Positions 1 to 5,388 of a DNA stretch of 9,252 bases are shown here, one piece after another. The stretch's first letter is position 1; every line of letters starts with the position of its first letter. Location of the stretch: the NCBI GenBank assembly GCA_945875065.1, contig CAMCJC010000083.1, positions 1 to 9,252 on the forward strand, in the 5' to 3' direction. Made by a program: the position numbers and the translations under genes. This DNA comes from an uncultured Propionibacteriaceae bacterium (lineage in GTDB: Bacteria > Actinomycetota > Actinomycetes > Propionibacteriales > Propionibacteriaceae). The notes under the pieces were generated by a model. It searched no databases. It was not told the origin of the DNA and saw nothing but the letters and a program-made list of their open reading frames with translations.

Positions 1-90
1 ACAACCTCCACAACCGTTGTTGCGCACACCGCCTGAACCCGCCAGGGGTTTTGCAGGGCTCGTTCACCTAGCCCGGCGATTCGTGCCCGT
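1..90. other. Short non-coding stretch downstream of the prolyl oligopeptidase gene
   Basis: No convincing gene is seen here. The stretch follows the stop codon of the minus-strand peptidase gene. It contains two short inverted repeats: AACCC/GGGTT at 36-50, followed on the plus strand by TTTT, and GGGCT/AGCCC at 56-74. Both stems are only 5 bp, so either could be a weak terminator remnant, but neither is compelling. Direct ACAACC repeats lie at the extreme left edge. Confidence 0.3.
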
Positions 91-2157
91 CTAGGGGGTA
101 CCGGGAGGGGCGGGGGAGGACGGCGGGACGATTCGGAGGTTGAGTTGCGCCGCGAGCCAGGCGTAGCGGGTGGCGTGGTAGCGGAAGAAATCCGGGCCTA
201 GCGGGCCGGCGGCGTGGCCTCCGGACTCGACTTGCAGCAGGACTGGGCCGCCGGATGCGACTTGCCGGAAGCGTTGCGCATATTTCAGTGCCTGAACCGG
301 GGGGACGCGCATGTCGTTGGTGCGGACCGTCATGAGGATCGGAGGGTAGGTGCCGTCATGGAGGTTCTCGTATGGGCTGAGGCCTCGGAGCATCTCGAGA
401 ATGACGGGGTCGGCTAGAGGGTCGCCCCATTCATTGCGGTCGCTGATGGTCAGCGGCAGATCGGGATTGATCATGGAGGCCAGGACATCGACGTACGCGG
501 ACTCCAGGAGCGCGGCGCGGAACCGTTCGGGCGCGTGGTTCATGGCCGCGGCCATGAGGGTGCCGCCGGCGCTGCCGCCGATGAGCCCGACGCGACCAGG
601 CAGGGCGATGCCGTCGGATTCCAGGGCGTCTAGGCAGGCGATGAGGTCGCTTAGGGAGTTGGGCTTGTTAAGACCCCGGCCGCCGTCGTGCCAGGGGCGT
701 CCTTTTTCGCCACCGCCGCGGACGTGAGCGCAGGCGAAGACCATGCCGGCATCAATCAGATGCAGGAGCTGGGGGTCGAATTGGGGCGGGGAGCTGGTGC
801 CGTACGCTCCGTACGCGGTGAGCAGCAGCGGGGCCGGCGTCGTGGTGTCGACCCGGCGGACGATGGTCAGGGGTACTTCGACGCCGTCGGTCGCGACTGT
901 GCGGCGCTCGGTGACGTAGCCGTCGGCGTCGCCGCCGGTCAGTGGAATCGGCCCATCGACTGGACGGGCGAGCGGGAGATCGATGGGCGTGGGCGGCCGC
1001 GTGTAGGAGGGCAGGATCAGGGTGATGCGGTCCGCGTCCCAGGCCGGCGAGGCGCCGAGCGAGAGCGGCTCGGCGCTGGTGGCTAGGGGGGTCAGCCTGG
1101 GCGGGGTGGCATCGAGGTCGACTAGGGAGAGCGTCGCGGTGGTCTCCTGCTCGCCGGCGATCACCCAGCGTTTGGTGACGATCGGCGGCGTGACGACGCG
1201 ATCTGGGTGGTGAGGGATCAGGACGACGGGGGAGGCGGGGTCGTCGAATTGATGGGCGCGCACCTCACCGTTGGGATGGTCCGGGCCCTGGATGTGCGCG
1301 ATCCACCAGTGGCCGCGAGCGGATTCGGCATGCTCCAGCGCGACCTTTGCGTCCTCGGCCAGCCAGTCGAGCAGCTGCGGGGCGTCGTGGTCGCTGATGG
1401 CCCACCAGCGGCTACTCGACCGCGACGAGCTCTCGACGAGCACGAACTGTCTAGAACGCGTCGTGTTCAGACGCAGGCGCCGGCCCTGATCCGGCTCGAT
1501 CAGGACCTCCTCGACGCCGCGGCCGCGCAGGTCGTAGCGGTCAAGGCGGTGGGCGCGCTGCAGGTCGTCGAGCGCCAGCACGTAGAGGTGGCAGCCCGCC
1601 GGGCAGAACTCGGTGTGCTCGGCGACCCCCTCCACCCGCAGCAGTTCGGAGCCAGAGTTGACATCGACGGCGTGGATCACGTGCCGCTCGGAGCCGTCAG
1701 GATCCTCAGTCCACAAAACGGTATTGCCTGTCGGGTCGATGTCGAGCCGACCGACGGTCGAGCGCCTGTTCGCCAAGGCCGCGTCCAGGTTGACGACTGA
1801 GCGGAATGGCACGCGCCCGGTGCGGATGTCTTCGGTGGTTGGGCTGGCGTCGCCGTCGACGGCGACCAACTCCGGGTTCCGGGCCCCGGGCCGCAGAACC
1901 GCCAGGAACCAGCGGTTGCCGACGCGCTCGGCCGGCCCGAGGTCGGGGATCTCGCGGGGTGGCGGGGGCGGCATTAGGAGCCTCGCGGTCGCGGCGACGC
2001 CCGAGAGCGCGGGGCGGGTGTACGCCGCTTCGCGGCTGAGGAGGAGTCGCTGCGCGTCGGCGTCGGCGCGGAGCCACTCGAATGGGTCGTTCCACTCGAT
2101 TCTCCCCACCCGGAAGAGGTGCTCTCTAGGCTCCACGCTTGGTCCTTTGTCGGCCAT
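91..2157 (-). CDS. Prolyl oligopeptidase family serine peptidase (S9), candidate lanthipeptide leader peptidase
   Basis: A 688-residue enzyme, close to the usual ~700 of prolyl oligopeptidases, which cut short peptides after proline. No signal peptide or membrane segment is seen, so it should act in the cytosol. The N-terminus (DPFEWLRADADAQ) matches the S9 N-terminal signature, followed by a beta-propeller region (about 60-420) and an alpha/beta-hydrolase domain (about 430-670). The triad reads as Ser529 in GGSAGG, Asp615 in NDMRVP and His648 in ESGGHAAG; order and spacing fit the family. A Pro-rich tail ends the protein. The start is the ATG at 2157, preceded by AAGGAGGA at 2163-2170. It is divergent from lanKC. 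Known: FlaP, a prolyl oligopeptidase of Kribbella flavida, cleaves a class III lanthipeptide leader after proline. Inferred: the same role here, since the exporter lacks a peptidase domain and the precursor has one proline, in the leader. A housekeeping peptidase is the alternative. Confidence 0.93.
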   Translation of the reverse strand: MADKGPSVEPREHLFRVGRIEWNDPFEWLRADADAQRLLLSREAAYTRPALSGVAATARLLMPPPPPREIPDLGPAERVGNRWFLAVLRPGARNPELVAVDGDASPTTEDIRTGRVPFRSVVNLDAALANRRSTVGRLDIDPTGNTVLWTEDPDGSERHVIHAVDVNSGSELLRVEGVAEHTEFCPAGCHLYVLALDDLQRAHRLDRYDLRGRGVEEVLIEPDQGRRLRLNTTRSRQFVLVESSSRSSSRWWAISDHDAPQLLDWLAEDAKVALEHAESARGHWWIAHIQGPDHPNGEVRAHQFDDPASPVVLIPHHPDRVVTPPIVTKRWVIAGEQETTATLSLVDLDATPPRLTPLATSAEPLSLGASPAWDADRITLILPSYTRPPTPIDLPLARPVDGPIPLTGGDADGYVTERRTVATDGVEVPLTIVRRVDTTTPAPLLLTAYGAYGTSSPPQFDPQLLHLIDAGMVFACAHVRGGGEKGRPWHDGGRGLNKPNSLSDLIACLDALESDGIALPGRVGLIGGSAGGTLMAAAMNHAPERFRAALLESAYVDVLASMINPDLPLTISDRNEWGDPLADPVILEMLRGLSPYENLHDGTYPPILMTVRTNDMRVPPVQALKYAQRFRQVASGGPVLLQVESGGHAAGPLGPDFFRYHATRYAWLAAQLNLRIVPPSSPAPPGTP

Positions 2158-2162
2158 TGAGT

Positions 2163-2170
2163 TCCTCCTT
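2163..2170 (-). promoter_or_regulatory. Ribosome binding site of the prolyl oligopeptidase gene
   Basis: On the minus strand this reads AAGGAGGA, five bases before the ATG at 2157. It fixes that start over any out-of-frame upstream ATG. Confidence 0.75.
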
Positions 2171-2261
2171 GATGTTGCCGGTGGGTGCCTGATTGATTCA
2201 ACCCTTCTTGGTCCTCGAAAGGTGCATTGGTGGGGTTGTCGTGCCCTTTGGTGAACAGCAT

Positions 2262-2281
2262 CCTCCTAACCTAGGGGTCAA
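2262..2281 (-). promoter_or_regulatory. Leftward copy of a TTGACCCC motif (possible -35/operator for the peptidase gene)
   Basis: Read on the minus strand the element is TTGACCCC followed by TAGGTTAGGAGG. It matches the rightward copy at 2368-2387 at 15 of 20 positions, including the first eight. TTGACC would be a good -35 hexamer, but no good -10 lies 16-19 bases further on, so a pure sigma-70 reading is weak in this direction. A shared regulator site for both divergent transcripts is an equally good reading. Confidence 0.35.
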
Positions 2282-2367
2282 GGATCGATAGGTTTCCAAG
2301 GCGGTCGTGCACGTCTAATGCGCAATAGCTAGGACTTTTGCCTATAAGGCCGACAGGGAGTCCTGGG

Positions 2368-2398
2368 TTGACCCCATTGTTGCGAGGTGATTTGAATA
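2368..2398 (+). promoter_or_regulatory. Candidate promoter of the lanKC operon with TTGACCCC motif
   Basis: TTGACC at 2368-2373 resembles a -35 hexamer. With an 18-base spacer it is followed by TTGAAT at 2392-2397, a moderate -10 match (4 of 6). This would start transcription near 2404 and give a short leader of about 25 nt before the lanKC ATG. The first 20 bases repeat, in opposite orientation, the element at 2262-2281. An alternative -10, TATAAG at 2343-2348, lacks a good -35. Confidence 0.35.
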
Positions 2399-2410
2399 AG
2401 TCCATCACCC

Positions 2411-2420
2411 CAGAGAGGAG
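2411..2420 (+). promoter_or_regulatory. Ribosome binding site of lanKC
   Basis: CAGAGAGGAG lies eight bases before the ATG at 2429 and supports that start. Confidence 0.6.
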
Positions 2421-2428
2421 CCACCCCG

Positions 2429-5155
2429 ATGGACATGCGATATGTCGCCTACTGCTACGCGGATCGTCAGTTCTATGATCTTCCGCAGAATGCGGCGACG
2501 CAGTCCTCGGGCGGTCGGATGTTCCAGGTGCCGACCCTCGATTGGAGTGACTGGGAGATTCACGTAGCCGAGGGCTGGACATATGTCTCGCCCAACGGCC
2601 TCGTCATCCCGGATCAGGGGTGGAAGATTCACGTCTCGGCGAGTTTTGAAAATGCCCAGGAGTTACTGAACATCGTCGGCGAGTACTGCCACGCGCACCG
2701 CCTCTCGTTCAAGCACCTGCCGGCCGGCGGTGACCTCCTGCGGGCGAACACCAAGTACGCCGATCGCGGCGGCAGCGGCAAGTTCATCACCTTGTACCCG
2801 CTCGACGTAGACCACTGCGAGCAGGTGCTGAAGGATCTAGATGCCCTTGTCGGAGGGCAAGACGGCCCGTATATCCTGAGTGATGTCCGGTACAACGACG
2901 GCCCTCTCTACGTGCGCTACGGCGGCTTCCGGCCGATGTACATGCGGGGCGAGGCCGACTCCCTCGTCGCGGCGATCCACGGTCCAGATGGTGAACTCGA
3001 ACCCGACGTTCGGGCGCCGATCTTCTCCCCGCCAAGCTGGGTTCAGCTCCCTGCCTTCGTGGTCGAACAGGTGGTAAAACTCGGCGGTAAAGAACGGCCC
3101 GAAAGTTTCCGCTACGACGTCAAAAGTTCCCTCCACTTCTCCAATGGCGGCGGCATCTACAAGGCAGAATCCTTGGACCGCCCTGGGGAAACCGTGGTCC
3201 TCAAAGAAGGCCGTCCCTTCGCCGGCGTAACTCCAGACGGTAAGTCCGCCCTGCTGCGCCTGCGTCGCGAGGCCGAGTTCCTGAGAGAGCTCTCCGACAT
3301 CCCCGGGGTCGTGAAATACATCGACTATTTCGAGCAGGACGGGCACGAGTTCCTAGTCCAAGAGCTCGTCGAGGGTACGACGCTGAACAGCCACATGGTG
3401 TTGCGCAACCCTCTGACTGTGCCGAACGTGACGGACCAGGAAAAGGCCGAGTACCGCGATTGGGCACTGGATATTTTGCGCCAGACTGAGGAGGCGGTGC
3501 GCGAGTTCCACGAGCGCGGCATCATCTTCGGGGATCTGCACCCGAACAACGTGATGTTGAACGAGGACAACCAGGTCCGTTTCATCGACTTCGAGATGGC
3601 CTACCGGATCGGCGAGACCGACATCGCCCCCGCCGGCGCACCCGGGTTCATGCCCGAGGACGGCCGCATGGGCGTTAGCGCCGACCTGTACTCGCTCGGC
3701 TGCATGAAGCTCGCGTTCTTCATCCCCCTGACCGTGCTGCTGCCGGTCGATCCGTTGAAGCTCGACGATCTCATCGCTCGCGCCAAGGCCTACTTCGACT
3801 TAACCGACGAGTTCTGCGACTCGATCCGCGCCGACCTCGGCATGACGGTGCGCCGCGAGCTGAGCCCCTTGGCCGGCCGCACCCGCGACCGCGCCCGCGC
3901 TTGGCGCATTGACGATGCCGACGCCACCGCCGCCCTCATCGACGATATCGAGGTCGGCATCTGGAATCACGCCGATCTGTCCCGCGTCGATCGCGTCTTC
4001 CCCGGCGATATCGCGCAATTCAGCGACGGCGGCTACGGCATAGCGCACGGCGCCAGCGGCGTTCTCCTCGCCTTGACCCAGGACCATCCGCGTCGCGAAA
4101 GGGTTCTCGATTGGATCGTCGACGCCACCCGCACCCCGAGCCAGCCCGCGTTCGGCTTCTTCAACGGCGTGGCGGGGGCAGCCCATGCGCTCCGACGGTT
4201 CGGACGAGACGAGGCCGCCGCCAGCATCGAGACAAACCTCCAGGCGATGCCGCTCGAGCGCCTCACATCCGACTATTTCTCTGGGCTGGCCGGCATCGGT
4301 ATCCATTTCATGGACGAGGCCAGCCGAGGTGTCGACAACCTGAACGAGGGTATCGAGCGCATCCGTGCGATCCTCGCCGACCGCGTCGATGAGGACCACT
4401 CGTCGATTATCGAGATGATCGATGGCTTCCCGGTCGCACGGACCGACAAGGGCGGCCTCATGCGCGGCCTCAGCGGCCAGGCCCTGTACTGGATTCGCAG
4501 CTTCGAGCACACCGGCGACGTCCAGGATCTGGACCGGGGGGAACGGCTGCTGCGGGAGGACTGCGCGGTCCTAGTCGACTGCCCGGACGGCTCGGTTCAG
4601 TTGAACGAAGGCTGGCGGGTCATGCCTTATCTCGCCTCGGGGGCGGTGGGCGTAGGCCTGGTCATCGGACGCCTGTTGCAGTACCGCGACCTGCCCGACC
4701 TGCGCGAGTACCTACCGAAGATCGCGCTGAACTTAAGGTCCGAGTTCGTTATGGAGCCCAACCTCCTCAACGGCCGCTGTGGGCTGATGCTCTACGCCGA
4801 TCAGGCGCTGGAAGCCGATCTTGGCATTGAGTCTCCGGGAGACGAACTCATCCGCCAGGCGCACACCCTCGGCCTCCACGCCTTGGTCCACCGCGACGGC
4901 CTGCACTTCCCGGGCGAACAGCTGATGCGCCTGTCCTGCGACTGGGCCACGGGCAGCGCCGGCGTCCTGTCGCTCCTCCGAACGTTCGCACATCGTGTGC
5001 ACGGCCTCGGGCAGGCCGACTACCGCCTGCCCCTTCCAGGTTTGGACCTGCGGTCCAAAGCACGTGAGGGTTCCCCTGCGCCCGTGGCGCCTAAGGGACA
5101 GGGAGCCATCCGAATCCATGAGAAAGGAGGTGAATCAAATGTCGTACTTGCTTGA
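2429..5155 (+). CDS. lanKC: Class III lanthipeptide synthetase LanKC (lyase-kinase-cyclase)
   Basis: A 908-residue trifunctional enzyme that dehydrates Ser/Thr of the precursor and adds Cys to form lanthionine or labionin rings. Residues about 1-210 are the phospho-Ser/Thr lyase region, with the class III signature PYILSDVRYNDGPLYVRYGGF near 145-165. Residues about 225-500 are the Ser/Thr-kinase-like domain: Lys259 in VVLKEG, catalytic Asp369 in GDLHPNN, and metal-binding Asp387 in IDFE (DFG equivalent). Residues about 530-880 are a LanC-like alpha-toroid (YGIAHGASGVLLAL near 533-546). Its C-terminal motifs are NGRCG (Cys784) and CDWATGSAG (Cys837). The canonical LanC Trp-Cys and Cys-His-Gly zinc ligands are absent, as is usual in class III cyclases. 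It is first in the operon. Its last 17 nt overlap the precursor start, and the precursor's Shine-Dalgarno is embedded in its codons for EKGGE. Known relatives are RamC, LabKC, AciKC and FlaKC. Confidence 0.96.
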   Translation: MDMRYVAYCYADRQFYDLPQNAATQSSGGRMFQVPTLDWSDWEIHVAEGWTYVSPNGLVIPDQGWKIHVSASFENAQELLNIVGEYCHAHRLSFKHLPAGGDLLRANTKYADRGGSGKFITLYPLDVDHCEQVLKDLDALVGGQDGPYILSDVRYNDGPLYVRYGGFRPMYMRGEADSLVAAIHGPDGELEPDVRAPIFSPPSWVQLPAFVVEQVVKLGGKERPESFRYDVKSSLHFSNGGGIYKAESLDRPGETVVLKEGRPFAGVTPDGKSALLRLRREAEFLRELSDIPGVVKYIDYFEQDGHEFLVQELVEGTTLNSHMVLRNPLTVPNVTDQEKAEYRDWALDILRQTEEAVREFHERGIIFGDLHPNNVMLNEDNQVRFIDFEMAYRIGETDIAPAGAPGFMPEDGRMGVSADLYSLGCMKLAFFIPLTVLLPVDPLKLDDLIARAKAYFDLTDEFCDSIRADLGMTVRRELSPLAGRTRDRARAWRIDDADATAALIDDIEVGIWNHADLSRVDRVFPGDIAQFSDGGYGIAHGASGVLLALTQDHPRRERVLDWIVDATRTPSQPAFGFFNGVAGAAHALRRFGRDEAAASIETNLQAMPLERLTSDYFSGLAGIGIHFMDEASRGVDNLNEGIERIRAILADRVDEDHSSIIEMIDGFPVARTDKGGLMRGLSGQALYWIRSFEHTGDVQDLDRGERLLREDCAVLVDCPDGSVQLNEGWRVMPYLASGAVGVGLVIGRLLQYRDLPDLREYLPKIALNLRSEFVMEPNLLNGRCGLMLYADQALEADLGIESPGDELIRQAHTLGLHALVHRDGLHFPGEQLMRLSCDWATGSAGVLSLLRTFAHRVHGLGQADYRLPLPGLDLRSKAREGSPAPVAPKGQGAIRIHEKGGESNVVLA
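5123..5133 (+). promoter_or_regulatory. Near-perfect Shine-Dalgarno of the precursor gene, inside lanKC
   Basis: AAAGGAGGTGA is an extended match to the anti-Shine-Dalgarno end of 16S rRNA and lies five bases before the ATG at 5139 (AGGAGG core eight bases away). It decides the precursor start over the in-frame ATG at 5118, which has no such site, and predicts strong precursor translation from the lanKC transcript. Confidence 0.85.
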
Positions 5156-5321
5156 TCTTCAGGATCGGGAGCCCGAGCGCGAGGATGCCCGCTGGCACGG
5201 ACGCGGCCACGGACACGGATCGTCGCACTCCTCGTCTTCGTCCTCTTCTTCGTCATCGAGCAGCTCTAGCTCGTCCTCCAGCTGGGGGAGCAGCAGCTGC
5301 TACAGCATCTGGTGCTGCTGA
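5139..5321 (+). CDS. lanA: Class III lanthipeptide precursor with poly-serine core
   Basis: A 60-residue peptide. The leader carries LLDLQ (residues 4-8), the class III recognition motif bound by LanKC, followed by a charged stretch DREPEREDAR (9-18) with the only proline (Pro12). Then comes the His/Gly-rich WHGRGHGHG (19-27), then SSH, then 18 consecutive serines (31-48), and finally WGSSSCYSIWCC (49-60). The region after residue 27 holds 24 Ser and 3 Cys, no Thr. Two Ser-x-x-Ser-x-x-Cys motifs overlap at the end: Ser48/Ser51/Cys54 and Ser53/Ser56/Cys59, with Cys60 left over. The start is set by the strong Shine-Dalgarno at 5123-5133. Position between LanKC and the exporter matches ramS in ram-type loci. 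Known: class III enzymes make Lan/Lab at such motifs. Inferred: which serines are dehydrated, and where the leader ends. I know of no characterised class III peptide with such a serine run. Confidence 0.93.
   Translation: MSYLLDLQDREPEREDARWHGRGHGHGSSHSSSSSSSSSSSSSSSSSSWGSSSCYSIWCC
5193..5228 (+). other. His/Gly-rich segment of the precursor (W19-H30)
   Basis: The codons give WHGRGHGHGSSH: four His among Gly and Arg. This sits between the charged leader and the serine run and could be the leader end or the start of the mature peptide. Such spacing of His could bind metal, but this is inference only. Confidence 0.5.
5229..5282 (+). repeat. Homopolymeric serine tract in the precursor (18 codons)
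   Basis: Eighteen Ser codons in a row: five TCG, four TCC, four TCT, one TCA and four AGC. The mixture of TCN and AGC codons means the protein repeat is not a perfect nucleotide microsatellite. TCT and TCA are rare choices in DNA of this GC content. Confidence 0.9.
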
Positions 5322-5328
5322 GTGATAA

Positions 5329-5357
5329 GGGGTGGCGCCGCCAGTCGGCGCCACCTC
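5329..5357 (+). terminator. Strong GC hairpin between the precursor and exporter genes
   Basis: A perfect 10-bp inverted repeat, GGTGGCGCCG (5331-5340) and CGGCGCCACC (5346-5355), with a 5-nt loop CCAGT, extended by one G-U and one G-C pair to 12 bp. It lies eight bases after the precursor stop and is followed by only a short T-rich run (TCGTTT). It could partially terminate transcription or protect the 3' end of the upstream message, raising precursor output relative to exporter. The T tract is short, so full termination is unlikely. Confidence 0.65.
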
Positions 5358-5388
5358 GTTTCAGATCCCAACCTTCGGAAGCCTAAAC

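Noticed and set aside
36..74. Terminator hairpins downstream of the peptidase
   Set aside because: Only 5-bp stems with mismatched loops and no U tract in the relevant direction; recorded as a stretch note instead of a terminator.
1974..2261. Minus-strand ORF beginning MLFTKGHDNPTN in front of the peptidase, considered as a second precursor
   Set aside because: AGGAGG abuts its ATG with no spacing, it has no class III leader motif, no Cys-bearing core, and most of it is out of frame over the peptidase start.
3800..4510. Long antisense ORF across lanKC, and similar ones across the peptidase (1207-1800) and kinase (8401-9024)
   Set aside because: They mirror codon bias of high-GC genes, have no ribosome sites or recognisable domains, and lie wholly over well-supported genes.
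5118..5138. ATG at 5118 as the precursor start (seven extra residues)
   Set aside because: There is no ribosome site before it, whereas a near-perfect one precedes 5139; starting at 5139 also puts LLDLQ close to the N-terminus as in other class III leaders.
5139..5321. Linear azole peptide precursor (microcin B17 or streptolysin S-like Ser/Cys-rich core)
   Set aside because: No cyclodehydratase (YcaO), partner protein or dehydrogenase is encoded here, and the LLDLQ leader next to LanKC points to class III lanthipeptide.
5332..5388. GTG at 5332 as the exporter start (19 extra residues)
   Set aside because: The codon lies inside the left arm of the 5331-5355 hairpin, has no spaced ribosome site, and the added residues add nothing to the exporter fold. 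The ATG at 5389 has GGAAG at a proper distance.
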